Positions 10,303 through 20,263 of a DNA stretch of 31,406 nt are shown piece by piece (the stretch's first letter is position 1; each line of letters opens with the position of its first letter). The stretch is from Pelagophyceae sp. CCMP2097. Its lineage: Eukaryota; Sar; Pelagophyceae. A model generated the notes under the pieces. The model did not search any database. It was not told the origin of the DNA and saw nothing but the letters and a program-made list of their open reading frames with translations. The stretch is taken from contig MU657722.1 in the NCBI GenBank assembly GCA_026770575.1, positions 1 to 31,406 on the forward strand, in the 5' to 3' direction. The translations under genes were made by a program, and so were the position numbers.

Positions 10303-11236
10303 CTACTGTCGTCTGTTATGCGCTTCTTTGCGGATGAGGGCCCTGCACGTCGGGCACCTTGGCTCGGGCGATACGATGGCCTTAAACTGCGATGCGTTTG
10401 CGAGGTATTTGAGCATGCAGTCGCGGTGAAAAACGTGGAGCGCGGAGCACGGCAGCGAAACGAGGGCGCCTTCGAGGCTCGCCAGGCAAATGGCACACGA
10501 GTCCCGCGCCAGCGCCGCCGACCAAACGACGCTCTGGAACATGGCCGCCACGCCGCGCCTGCAAAGGCGCCTCTTCAGCGCGCGGCGTTATCTCATGTGT
10601 GCAGGTTCAAACAAACGCAACGCACGGCGTCCAGGCCGTTGTCGTCGGAGTGGCGAGCGTCTGCTGCAAAAAGGCGCGGAGCGGGCCCGGAGGTGGGCGA
10701 GAGCTTCCGACGGCGCGTGCCTGCCGATGCGGCTCGCGCTGCAAACGCTGCTGCTGCGGCTCGCGCTGCTGCTGCTGCTCGTGCTGCTGCCGATGCTGCT
10801 CGCCATCTTGGTCGACGCGCTGCTGCCCGAGCTCGCGCCCCGGCGACACGCCTCGGAGTCGCCTCGCGTCGTCGAGTCGCCTTGCGTCGTCGAGTCGCCT
10901 CGAGTCTCGCGAGTCTCGGCTTGCGAGTCGCCTCGAGTCTCGCGGCGAGTCTCGGCTTGCGAGTTCGCAGAGGCGGTCTTCGCGGTCGTCTTGCCGCCGT
11001 TGGAGCGTCTGCGTCTGGCGCCGTATGGAGCCGAGCTCGTGTCGGAATGCGGCCTGGAGGCCGTATTCGTCTTGGTCGCGACGCTTTGCCATCGATGCGT
11101 GCTTTTCAATCGCCGCCCGCAGCGCCGCGGCCTTAAGCGCTAAGGCACCGAGCTCGGGATGCTCCGCCAGCAGCTCGCGCTCGCGCGCCGTGTAGCGCGG
11201 CGCGTCCATGGGCCGCGCCGAGCGAGGCATGGCCAT
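10303..11236 (-). CDS. Coiled-coil RING-H2 finger protein (probable E3 ubiquitin ligase)
   Basis: Exons 11236-10626 and 10558-10303 join to 288 aa; the 67-bp intron has donor gtgcgt. The C-terminal exon encodes a RING-H2 finger: CAIC, then LPCSALHVFHRDC, then RCPTC, spacing C-x2-C-x12-C-x3-H-x2-H-x2-C-x20-C-x2-C, stopping 12 residues later. RING-H2 domains recruit E2 enzymes. The N-terminal 200 residues are mostly charged helix (ARERELLAEHPELGALALKA) followed by Arg/Asp/Ser/Leu repeats (RDSRRL, RLDDARRLDDARRL) and a Gln-rich stretch (EQHRQQHEQQQQREPQQQ), so coiled coil or disorder. The open frame extends upstream of the chosen ATG without a stop, so the start could be earlier. Convergent with AAR2, with only 42 bp between stops. 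Substrate unknown. Confidence 0.75.
10845..10975. repeat. Degenerate 12-17 bp repeats encoding RDSRRL units
   Basis: Words such as gtcgagtcgcct and gagtctcggcttgcgagtcg recur across this stretch and encode the Arg/Asp/Ser/Leu repeats of the RING-H2 protein on the minus strand. The pattern is typical of slipped-strand expansion in GC-rich coding DNA. Confidence 0.6.
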
Positions 11237-11524
11237 GGCCTCTGGAATGGCCTCTGGAATGATGGCACGCGCGCCCGGGTCCGCGGCCGCGGCGACGCGA
11301 GAGTTGTGCAGTCGCCGAAAAAAAGTCTTCCCGACGCCGCGCCGACGCCATCTCCGCAGGGACCGGTCCGCGCGAGCGCCCCTCCGCCAGGTGCGCCCTC
11401 CCCCGGGCCCGGCGCGGCCTCTGCGCCCGGACGCGCCGAGAGCGGACGACGTCGCGCTGCAAAAGACTCTTGCCTCTTGTAGGCTTAGGAAACTTAGGCA
11501 AGTAGGCCTATCTCGTCAGGAAGC

Positions 11525-12850
11525 ATGGCCGCGCCGACGGAGGGCCTGGGTCGCCGCGTCTCGCTGCACCCGCTCTGCATCGTCGGCGTCTCGGACCACT
11601 TCACGCGCGTAAAAGTGCGTCTTTAATGCCTAGGCCGCGCGCCCCTTCGCGTCTCCGGAACGGGGGTCGCTTCGCGTCTCCGAAACCGTCGTGTGCAGGT
11701 CGGCGGCGGGCGCGCGGCGCCGGACTCTGCGGTGGTGGGTTTGCTCTTCGGCCGCGAGTCTGGAAGTGAAGCTGCGATTTACGACGCGGTCGAGCTCGCC
11801 CCCCCGGAGCCCGTCGAGCCAGAGGCCGGCGCACCTCCGGCGCCTCTACCGCTCATCGACGCGGCGTTCCTGCTCAAGCAGGTGGAGCTCTACGCGGCGG
11901 TGTACAAGGACCGCGAGCTGCTCGGGTGGTACACGGTTGCCGCCGCTGCAGACGAAGAACACTTGAGGTTCCACAAAGCATTCCTCGCCTTCCACGAAGC
12001 CCCCCTCTGCCTCATGATGGACCCGGCCCCGAAGTTGAACGCCAAGCAGCTGCCCGTGAAGGTGTTTGAGGCGGAGGTCAAGGTGCTGAACGGCGCCCCG
12101 ACGCTCCTCTTCGTGCCTCTGCAATTCACGCTGGAAACGTGCCAAGCCGAGCGCATCGCCATGGAGCAAGTAGCGCGCACCGCGCCCCAGACCGGCGACG
12201 CCTCGCTGGACGCCCACGTCGCAGGTGCGTCACCGGCGACGCGCGCCGACGGAACCCACCGTCCGCCGATCCATTTGTTAGGTGTCGACTCTTCTCTGCA
12301 GACGCTGTCGGAGCGCGTGCGGACGATTGGGACGTATCTCGAGGCCATGGCCGCGGGCGAGCACGAAGTCGACTACGGCCTTCTCCGACAAATCGGCTCG
12401 TAAGAAGACCCCAGCCCGCCGGACCGCGGGGCCCCCATTCCCTGCCCGTTTGATCGCGGAGCCCGCGACGCCTCGCGCGCGCAGGCTCTGCGACCAGCTG
12501 CCTGCGAGCGGGCCGCCGGACCTCGACGTGGAGTTCCTCAAGGACTACAACGACTCGCCCTTTTGCGGCGTCCGACTTTGGAAGAGGGACCTCGGAATTG
12601 GGATCTCGGAAGAGGGTCCCTTGACCGGGGCTCCTCTCCTGAGGCCCCTCTCCGCCCGTAGACGGGGGCGGGTTTGTCTCTCGGGGCCGCATCTCGATGT
12701 CTGGTCGTCTTCGGGGCCCTTAGCCGACGACGCAGGCTCGCGGTGGCGTATTTGGCGACGGTGACAAAGAATTCAAACGCCGTTAACGACTTGTCCGAAA
12801 AGTTCATGCTCGTCCACGCCCACGCCCGCGGCGCAAAGGGACTCGTCTGA
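11525..12850 (+). CDS. CSN6: COP9 signalosome subunit 6 (MPN- domain)
   Basis: CSN6 is the non-catalytic MPN partner of CSN5 in the COP9 signalosome, which removes NEDD8 from cullins. Exons 11525-11614, 11699-12224, 12282-12399, 12485-12556 and 12736-12850 join to 306 aa (human 327). Family matches are VSLHPLCIVGVSDHFTRVK, VVGLLFGRESGSEAAIYDA, YKDRELLGWYTV, QLPVKVFEAEVKVLNG, LQFTLETCQAERIAMEQVAR and the C-terminal AYLATVTKNSNAVNDLSEKF. The JAMM zinc motif is absent, as expected. The intron 12225-12281 is 57 bp, stop-free and a multiple of three. To preserve the conserved NDS-LAVAYL register the fourth intron must begin with GC (gccctt at 12557), and no in-phase GT donor was found. Confidence 0.93.
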
Positions 12851-13014
12851 GCCGATAAAGGGCCCGCCGAAAAAGAGGGACCGCTGAAATGCGTTTAAGG
12901 CCACGGCAAAGGATGCACCGCGACACCCCGGTGGCCCCGAGGAGACGACCCGACACTGCGAACTTCCTCTGGGAAGGGAATCCCGGCCCCAGTGCCAAGG
13001 AGCCGGGTACGGAA

Positions 13015-13024
13015 GTATATACAC
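13015..13024 (+). promoter_or_regulatory. TATA-like element upstream of HA-domain gene
   Basis: gtatatacac stands out in GC-rich surroundings, about 28 bp before ATG 13052 and about 250 bp before ATG 13271. Position relative to the downstream ATG fits a core promoter with a leader of roughly 220 nt. Confidence 0.35.
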
Positions 13025-13051
13025 TGGTCGCCGCCACGATGCACGCCAATA

Positions 13052-13855
13052 ATGGCTACCGACTATGAGTCGGATGACATTGTGGTCTCTATTTCTGTAA
13101 TTTCACGCTCGACAGAACAAAGGTACAATTGTAGTGTTCGGGCTCCGCGGAGCGACGCCTGCGACGCCTGCGCCCCGTCGCGAGTTGCTGCACGCCCCGC
13201 CGAGCATCGCGGCACGCGCCATCTGCGGCGTACGAACGTATACCTCCGCACCCGGCCACAGGGACGTCGGATGCTCGCTTCCCTGCGCCGGAGTACGGCA
13301 GGGTCTGCGAAACGCCATTTGTTTTCCACCTGGAGTTCCGACCCCGACTTTTGCCACACCTGGAACCCCGACTGGGTCAAGCACTACCGCCAGCTCGCGG
13401 CGTACCACGAAACGCACGGCACCTCGCTGGTCCCGTATAAATTCGTGACAAAAGATGGGTTTAAACTTGGCAAATGGGTCGAATCCCAAAGGCAAGCGTA
13501 CCACGAGGACGAGCTCGCTCCCGAGTTCCGCGAGCAGCTGGAGATTGTGCAGTTTAAATGGGATGTGCCCATCGAGTCGAGTGAGAAATGGGAGGAGCAC
13601 TTTTCGCTCCTCCAAGCCTACAAGGCCGAGCAGGGCGACTGCCTTGTCCCCAAGAATTTCAAACAAGACGGCACCCGAATCGGCCTCTGGGTCTACGACC
13701 AGCGGCAGCTTTACAAGACGGGCAAGGGGCTGAGCCAGGACCGGGTCGAGAGGTTGGACGGGCTGGGGTTGGTCTGGGTCCCGAAACCCAACCACGGCCC
13801 GAAACCCGCCATCGGCCCAAAAGCAAAGAAGAAAGGCAACCGCCGCAGCTCATAA
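13052..13855 (+). CDS. Protein with two helicase-associated (HA) domains, possibly organellar
   Basis: Two HA-type repeats (PF03457-like) are visible: WVKHYRQLAAYHETHGTSLV, FKLGKWVESQRQAYH, then WEEHFSLLQAYKAEQGDCLV, TRIGLWVYDQRQLYKTGKG, each with the pattern W-Y-L-Y-G-VP-LG-WV-QR-Y. These modules are common in stramenopile and bacterial DNA-associated proteins; their biochemical role is poorly defined. Two starts are possible. ATG 13052 gives 267 aa. ATG 13271 gives 194 aa beginning MLASLRRSTAGSAKRHLFST, which looks like a mitochondrial presequence (basic, Ser/Leu-rich, no acids). A TATA-like gtatatacac at 13015-13024 favours the downstream start because ATG 13052 would lie almost at the transcript start. 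The C-terminus is basic (GPKAKKKGNRR). No introns seen. Confidence 0.8.
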   Translation: MATDYESDDIVVSISVISRSTEQRYNCSVRAPRSDACDACAPSRVAARPAEHRGTRHLRRTNVYLRTRPQGRRMLASLRRSTAGSAKRHLFSTWSSDPDFCHTWNPDWVKHYRQLAAYHETHGTSLVPYKFVTKDGFKLGKWVESQRQAYHEDELAPEFREQLEIVQFKWDVPIESSEKWEEHFSLLQAYKAEQGDCLVPKNFKQDGTRIGLWVYDQRQLYKTGKGLSQDRVERLDGLGLVWVPKPNHGPKPAIGPKAKKKGNRRSS

Positions 13856-14050
13856 CCCTTTCGGACCCCGTGCCGGATCGCGGAAAATGTTTATCACCAC
13901 TCGTTGCGGACGTTGGCCGCCGTCGCCGCGCCGAGCGTCGCGGCGGCCTAGTGCTTCGTCGCCTCGACGGGTTTCCAACACGTCGCCTCGACAGATCGGA
14001 AAAGACGTGCCAAGGGCGATCCCCACACATCGACGGGTTTCCGGTGGCAT

Positions 14051-15008
14051 TCAAACGACGATGCGTCTCACGTCGAGGTGCCACGCCGTGCAGGCGAGCC
14101 TTCTGCGAGTTGCGGGCAGCACTGCGTGCAGCACGCGCCTAGCGACGGGGCCTCTTTGCAGTAAGGCGCGGACCCCTCGTCGGACGCGTCGGACACGAAC
14201 CTGCTCTCAAAGACGACGAGCCTCCCCCCAAGCGGCGAAACGTCGAGCACGCCGGTCGCCGTCTCGCCGCAACGGTCGCCGGCTTCGGCGCCGCCGAATA
14301 GGCGGAGCGCGCCGCCGTCCCGGGTAAGGTCCCAATCGCTTGGGTTCAAGTAGAGAATCGTCGTCAGCTCCCTGTGCGCCACCGGCGACGTCGCCGTCGC
14401 TAGCGTCGACAGCGCCGCGCCCACGCCACCGGAGAGCAAAGCGCGGGCCGCAGAGCGCGCGACGCCGGAGAACCTGCGGCGGCGAACGTCCCGACTCTTC
14501 GATCAAGCCCTTTGACGCGGCGCCTCGTACGGCCTGCGCGTCTCTTAGAGCGTAGCCTCTGCCGCCCGCGACTCGGTCTTTACCGGGATGCGTCCATTTG
14601 CAACGTTTCCATTAACGACGCTCCCTTGGACGATGCGTCCGCCACTCCGTCCCTATGCGGGGCGTAGGCCGCGCCGCCGTCGTACAACGACAACATGGCT
14701 TCGGCCGGCCCGGTGATCGCGGGGGTTTGGGGTAAGAAGGATGGGAGGTCGACGAGCATAAACTTTAGTGCACTTGCGAGTCGCGGCAGACGCCGCTCCT
14801 CGGCCCCTCGCTTCCCAATCCAGCCAATTCTGTCGCCGCGGTGCTGCGCCTGGCCTGCCGCGTTGAAGAAGCCGGGCTCGTGCTGCAGCGATTCGACGTC
14901 GATTCTTAAAGCGTCGAGGTTGGCTTTTGAGATGTCCAGGTCGCAAACGAAATACGCCTTCTTTTCCAGCGATTGCAGCATGCTCCGCCGAACCGCCGGC
15001 GCCAGCAT
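14051..15008 (-). CDS. 2-oxoglutarate/Fe(II) oxygenase, prolyl 4-hydroxylase/EGLN-like
   Basis: These enzymes use O2, Fe(II) and 2-oxoglutarate to hydroxylate proline or other residues. Exons 15008-14584, 14473-14201 and 14138-14051 join to 261 aa with consistent phases. The iron triad is visible: HRD in AMLSLYDGGAAYAPHRDG, and the distal His in RVLHAVLPATRRRLACTAWH, whose following Arg is the expected 2-oxoglutarate binder. The core strands RELTTILYLNPSDWD, DGGALRLFGG and GGRLVVFES sit in normal order. The N-terminal part (GDRIGWIGKRG) resembles the substrate-facing segment of EGLN/PHD oxygen sensors and P4H-like algal proteins. An insert of about 45 residues, Ala-rich, lies between HRD and RELTT. 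The frame is open upstream of Met 15008 to about 15260, so a longer N-terminus is possible. No signal peptide is evident at Met 15008. Confidence 0.88.
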
Positions 15009-15302
15009 CGCGGTGCGCTGAAGTGGGACCCAAGGCGTGGGACCCAAGACGTGGGACGGCCCCAACCCGAAGGTTGCCCTCGAGCGGCCAAAGGCCTTGC
15101 AATTTGAGCCGTCTGATGAAAGTTCGCGAACGTGGCACTTCCCGCGGGACCACCCTTCACCACTGGACCGAGGAGCCGCCCGAAAGGCCGCAACACCTCC
15201 CGGACCACCCGGACCACCGCACCGAGCAGCCCCCGAGTCGGGTGCGGCCCTGGTTTCCACGGGGACCCGCGGGTCCGTCGGGGCGTTGCGTCGGGGCGTT
15301 TT

Positions 15303-16972
15303 TTAGGAGTCTTGCGGCGCGCCCGCGCGGATCCGCGCAAAGCTGTCGTACTCCATCACCTACACGGTCCGTCGAAGCAACCACCCCGCTCCATCGTCGG
15401 CTCGCGACGACGTGTCCGCCGAAGGTGGCTTTCCCAGGGAACGTACCGAGTCGAAGCCGGCGTTGGTGAGGGCGTTCTTGCAGGCGTGGACGTCGTCGAC
15501 GGCGCGCTGGACGGCGACGTTGAGGACGGCATCTAAAGACGTCTGCCGGGCGGGGACGCCCGTCGAGGACATGGAAGTGAGCAAATCGTGGAGCGTTCGC
15601 GCCTGCCTCGACGGCCGCCGAGGCTCCGGCACGGCCTGCGCCGAGCGTCAAGCGCGCGCGGCGCGCCCGCGGCGCGGGCGGACGCACGGAGCGCGACGAT
15701 CGCCGTTTTGAGCGCGACGCGTCCGCCTACGGCGTCTGTGGTCGTCCCCTCTGCAAACGCGGGCCTCTGCAAACGCAGGCCGTCGTACCTCGCGGCCCGG
15801 CGGCGCGGCGGCGGCGAGGAGCCTGCATACGCGGTCAAGGTCTTGTCAAAGGCCTTTGGGACGCGGGTTTTGACGCGTCGAGCGGGCAGTCGTCCGGTGT
15901 CGCCTAGGGTGATCATTCGACGGCGCTGCATCAGAGAGTCGGCATGAGATGCATGCCCCGAGAGAGACGCGCGTTTCCGTCGTACGTAAACATGCCGCTC
16001 ACGACACTTTGTTCGCCGTCGTGCCTCGCAAACGTGTCTTCCGGAGAGGGATCCCGGTTTTCACTGACGCGGTCCTTTGCGTCTATCGCGGCGACGAGGT
16101 CTCGGGCCTCGCCGTGGAGCTCGAGGACGGAGACGACGGCGCCGACGCACGCCGAAAAGCGTTCAAACCTGCGAAAGGCCTTAGTAAATACATCGGAGCA
16201 AGAACCCTCCAGAGATGAGGCAGGCGCATCGCCTTACTCGACGGGCTCGCTGCGGTTGTTGCACGTCTCCTCGATGGCCTCGAGGAGCGGCGTCTCTGCG
16301 GTTTTGGGGAGGTCGGAAGACATGAGCGAGATGAAGCGGATGACCTGTGACGTTCGTGGGTCAAGTTTGTGCGCCAAGGCCCGTCCACTCGCGAATCGCC
16401 CCGGGCTTGCGCGCTCTGGGTGGTTCTGACTCCGGGGCCAACGTCGTCGGCGCCGACGAATGACGCGTTTCGCCGCGACGCAAGGGAAGAGTACCTGATA
16501 GCAAGACTGTCAGTACCTACGCGAACTTGAACGCGAAACGGCGGCGTGGCGCCACCGCACGCGTCGCTGAGCGCCTCGACGAAGCGCTCCTGCGCAACGA
16601 AGCGTCGGGTCGAGGGGCTCAGACCAAGGCGCGTCTCGGGCCGAGGGACCGTGTCTCGTCGGGCCGTGGGACCGTGTCTCGTGCCGAGGGGCGGTCGCCG
16701 CCTTCACCGGCGGCGCTCCACGCACTGGCGTGCGGTGCGTGAGCCGGAGCGCGCGCAGCGAGTGCGCGAGCGGGTTCTCGCCGTCGCAGACTTCGTCGAG
16801 GCTAGAAACGCGGAGGCTCGCGGCGCGGAGAGACTGCGTTTGGGTCGCGATGGACTCACTGGTCGACTATAAACTCTAAGGGTTGGTCCGGCCGATAGTA
16901 CAGCAGCTGCGTCAGCAACTGCTGCACCAGCGCGTGCACCGCCGCCTCGTGCGCCTCGTCCTGCGGCGACAT
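15303..16972 (-). CDS. TPGS1-like tubulin polyglutamylase complex subunit
   Basis: TPGS1 is a non-catalytic subunit of the tubulin polyglutamylase complex in cilia and basal bodies. Confident exons (minus): 16972-16860, 16801-16726, 16589-16561, 16387-16238, 16168-16003, 15602-15447 and 15359-15303; one or more exons between 15925 and 15603 are unresolved (candidate coding LGDTGRLPARRVKTRVPKAF and ALKTAIVALRA). The N-terminus (VQQLLTQLLYYRPDQPLEFI) has the RIIa/DPY30-type dimerisation signature R-P-P-F, as in TPGS1; next come SLRALRLTHRTP, RTSQVIRFISLM and FERFSACVGAVVSVLELHG, which align in order with human TPGS1. The C-terminal exons encode LDAVLNVAVQRAVDDV and VMEYDSFARIRAGAPQDS. Identity is low, so it could be another RIIa-containing ciliary protein. 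It is transcribed away from the EF-hand/ankyrin gene. Confidence 0.6.
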
Positions 16973-17161
16973 GCAGACGGGGAGGAGCGCCGCCGCGCCG
17001 GACAACGCGCTCTCCTATCACCGAAAAAAGAAAAGATTAAAACTCTTTATAAAACGCGTCCGTTAGGCGACGACGACGCCGACGCCGCCGGTCGCCGCCC
17101 CGGCTCCGTTCCGAGGCCGCCGACCCCCCAGGGCCGCCGCGCCGCCGCGCCGCCGGACGCC
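16973..17161. promoter_or_regulatory. Divergent promoter with TATA box (17048-17054)
   Basis: The 189 bp between the TPGS1-like ATG (minus) and the EF-hand/ankyrin ATG (plus) contain an A-rich stretch (17021-17044) and tataaaa at 17048-17054, oriented for the plus-strand gene about 108 nt before its ATG. Co-regulation of the two genes is inferred from the shared interval. Confidence 0.5.
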
Positions 17162-18179
17162 ATGGGGGACGTGCCGCGCGAGATGGATGGGCGGAGCGTC
17201 GCTCGGGGCTCGCGAAACTCGCGCGACGCAACGCCGTTGCCGCAAGTCTACGCCGAGCCCGTCGTGGAGAGGGTCATCTCCGACTCGCCGGGCCTCGAGG
17301 ACGTCGACGCAGAACTGACGCCGGAAACGGCGCACGCTGCTAAGGAAGCCTTCCAATCGCGCGACGAAAAAGGCGCCGGGCGTTTGGACGTTTCGATGCT
17401 GCAGCCGCTCTTCGAAGCCGTCGGCGTCAAGCTCGACAACGAGCAGTGGCAAAGGTCAGTCCGACTATACCACCGCGGTCGCCGACGCCTCATTCAGGAT
17501 CGTCGTCGAGGGCCGAAGTTTGCCGGACGACTTGGACCTCGCAGACTGGCTCCGCCTCTTCGCCAGCGTCTACGCGCCCGCGTCTCATTACGGCGCCAAG
17601 CTGCGCACGGCGGCGGGCCGCGGCGACGTTTGCAAGGTCCGCGATTTCGTCGTGCGCGGCTGCGACCCGTCCGGCGTCGACGGCCTCGGGTTTTCTCTGC
17701 TCCACGTCGCCGCGCAGGCCGGCCGGCTCGAGTGCCTGGACCTGGGGATGGACCTCATCGCAAAAGCGACGGGGTTCAAAGTCGATTTGAACGTGAGAGA
17801 TAAGGCCGGCTGGACGCCACTTCACTGCGCTTCCGCCGGCGGCCACGCCAATATGGTCGACCGCCTCATCTCCGCCGGCGCCGAGTTCAAGACATCTGCG
17901 ACGGCCGAGGGCCGCACGGCGCTGCACTGGGCTTGCGCAAAAGGTCGTCTTGACGTGGTGAAGCTCCTTTTGCAAAAGGGCGCGCGGCAAGATTCGCGCG
18001 ACGGCGCCGGCCACACCGCGCTCCACCTCGCCGCGATGCACGGCCACCTCCTCCTCTGCGTCCATCTCGTCAAGTTGGACGACGGTCCGTTGAAGATGCA
18101 GAATTCGATTGGCAAAACGCCGCGAGACTACCAGGACCTCGTTTTCTGGCTCAAAATACGAGACAAGTCGCCCAGATGA
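17162..18179 (+). CDS. EF-hand-like plus ankyrin-repeat protein
   Basis: Exons 17162-17454 and 17498-18179, split by a 43-bp intron, encode 324 aa. Residues about 55-125 look like a degenerate EF-hand pair: AKEAFQSRDEKGAGRLDVS has the helix-loop-helix spacing but Lys and Ala at loop positions 3 and 5, so calcium binding is doubtful. Residues about 140-305 hold four or five ankyrin repeats: GLGFSLLHVAAQAGRLECL, GWTPLHCASAGGHANMV, GRTALHWACAKGRLDVVKLL and GHTALHLAAMHGHLLLC. Ankyrin repeats bind protein partners; no enzymatic domain is seen. The divergent arrangement with a ciliary-type gene raises, but does not show, a flagellar role. The C-terminus KTPRDYQDLVFWLKIRDKS ends as a capping helix. 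Confidence 0.85.
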
Positions 18180-18874
18180 ACCTTCAACCCAAAGACCCAG
18201 GGTAAGGAGCTCCCGTAAAACCCAAAGGCCCGGGAAAACTCCGTTGAAATTCCAAGAATATTCGTTACAAAACAAAGCTGATTTAAGATATTTTTGGAAA
18301 ATGGTTTGCATTCTAGTGCAATTGGCCGAAATTGTTTATTTTTCATTGATTTTACATGTTTCACAGTTGTTGAACGAAATTATTGAAATGACGCTCTTAC
18401 AGCCAGTAAATCTATTGAAATTGTTGAAATTATTAGCAAATGCATTTGCGAATAATTAAAGAAAGCTGAAAATGGTAATTGCAACGACAACGAACAGCTC
18501 AACGGACGGTAATTGCGGAGAATGATATTTGCGCAGCGTTCGCGCGACGCGCGGCGACGTTACTTGTCGGCGCAGCGTCGCGCGCGTTGCCGGTTCGCCG
18601 CGCGGCTGCGGCGGTGTACTACGGCCGCGGTCCGGCGGCGGCTGCGTCACAGCGAAACAGACCAGCATTAGTAACGGGTGGCCGCTGCGCGGCGTTTTCT
18701 TTGCCGCGATGACGCTAGCGCGCGCTCGCCAATTGGCGCTCGCGAGAGAAATAAAATTTCAGCGACGCGAGTCTTTTCAGCGACCTTGACGTCCAGCTCG
18801 TGCTCAAGATTGAAAGTCGTCTCGAAGGCCCTTTGGCGCGAGCGAGCCCTTTTGCGCGCGTTTCCAGGACGGAC
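18180..18874. other. AT-rich intergenic island then GC-rich promoter region
   Basis: From about 18236 to 18480 the composition drops sharply to AT-rich, with runs of ttgaaattattgaaat type and a 14-bp palindrome gcaaatgcatttgc (18436-18449). From 18530 it returns to GC-rich. No coding signal was recognised. aaataaaattt near 18748-18758 could be a core promoter element of the fibrillin gene downstream. Confidence 0.45.
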
Positions 18875-19988
18875 ATGCGCGCCTTTGCGGTCTTCACGGC
18901 GTTTGTGGCGGCGAAGGCGTTTCTGAGCGAAAGAGCGCCTCTCCGCGGCTCTCGAAGACTGCCACTGCAGACTGACAGACTGGCCGCCTTGCCGAAATGG
19001 GTCGACGCAGTCGCCTGGCCGCTCCTCGACGGCGGTGCGGCGCGCGCGGAAGCGCGGACGATGTTGAAGGCCGACGTGCGGCGGCGAAAAGCCGCGTCGG
19101 AAGGCGCCCGTCGGAAGACGACATTCCGAAGACGACATTCGGAAGACGCCCGTCGGAAGATGCGGACCGGAACGAGGCATGACGGCAGAGAGGCGTGCGC
19201 ATCAGAGGGGATGTAGGCTGGCGAGCGGTACATCCAACGGGATCAAGGCGTCTAACGAGACGCGCGCATCCATGCGCGCCGCCACGGACGCGCTGGAGAA
19301 GCTCTCGCCCACGGCGTCGCCGGCCAAGTCGGACTTGCTGAACGGGAAGTGGCAGTTGCTCTATACGACGACGTCTGGAGGCTCGAGCGGCGCGTGCGTT
19401 GGCCTGTGCCGCTGGACAACCCTCTTGCCGCTGGACCGTCCGTCCGGCCCTCTTGCCGCCGAACCCACCGTCCGGCCTGTACCGTGGCCGCGCCGCCGCC
19501 TGCGTCGGACCTCGCGTCGTCGGACGCGGGCGTCGCGTCGGACGTTGGCCTTGCGTGGGACGTCGGCCGTAGGCTCGGCCCCTTCATCGGCGACGTCTTT
19601 CAAGACATTGACCTCCAGTCGTCAAAGTACGACAACATCGTCTCGCTGCCCGGCGTCACGGGCACGCTCGGCGCGAAGTGGACGGTGGACGATGCGAGGA
19701 CGTGGACCGTGTTCTTTACGTCCCTCAAGTTTGATGTCTTGGGCATCACTGCCGTCGAAAAGCCACTTTCGCAGAAAGGAGCCCGGCGCCGCGTCCAAAG
19801 TCGGAAAGACCCGAGACGTGCGCCCGGAAGCTCTCGCCGGGGCCGTCTCACGTCGGGCGCTCCCGGCGTCCTTTGTCTCTTGACGATCTCGCTAGGTGTG
19901 GCGCATGACTTACTTGGACGAAAACCTGCGCGTCCTCTACGCCTCTGGCGGCATCGGCGAGAACGTCTACGTCCTCGGGCGCGTTTAG
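18875..19988 (+). CDS. Plastid lipid-associated protein (PAP/fibrillin) with bipartite plastid leader
   Basis: Fibrillins coat plastoglobules and thylakoid lipids. Exons 18875-19095, 19217-19393, 19573-19792 and 19896-19988 join to 236 aa; the third donor (gtccaa at 19793) is the least certain. The N-terminus MRAFAVFTAFVAAKAFLSER is a signal peptide ending in Ala followed by Phe, the hallmark leader of plastids surrounded by four membranes, then a basic Ser/Arg transit-like stretch. The PAP domain shows GTSNGIKASNETRASM, LEKLSPTASP, DLLNGKWQLLYTTTSG, GPFIGDVFQDIDLQSS and the terminal WRMTYLDENLRVLYASGG, matching the family pattern TYLDE-LRI-G-FVL. Introns contain small repeats (gtcggaagac units at 19109-19160). 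Confidence 0.9.
19108..19162. repeat. cggaagac repeats within fibrillin intron 1
   Basis: gtcggaagacgacattccgaagacgacattcggaagacg-type units (quoted here only in outline) recur four times in 55 bp, with cgtcggaaga present at both ends. They lie inside the 121-bp intron 19096-19216 and have no visible coding role. Confidence 0.55.
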
Positions 19989-20263
19989 GCTCGACGACCC
20001 TGCCAGTGGGTTGGGACTAGACTCTAGTAACTCTAGGATTCCTACCAGAGACCCTTCTCCAGACTCCTCTAGCCTCGACTCTCGCCTTTACCGGGGCGCG
20101 CAAGGGCAGTGCGAATGCCCGTGTACTGCGGGCGCCTGCGGTGCGAGTCGGGGACCGAACGAATCCTTTGCGGTCTGTATTTGCGTGTGTTTGAATCTTA
20201 CAATTGTACGACGTCTTGAGAGGCCGTGAGAGGCCGGCGCGAGTCGGGTCGAATCGGACCGAC

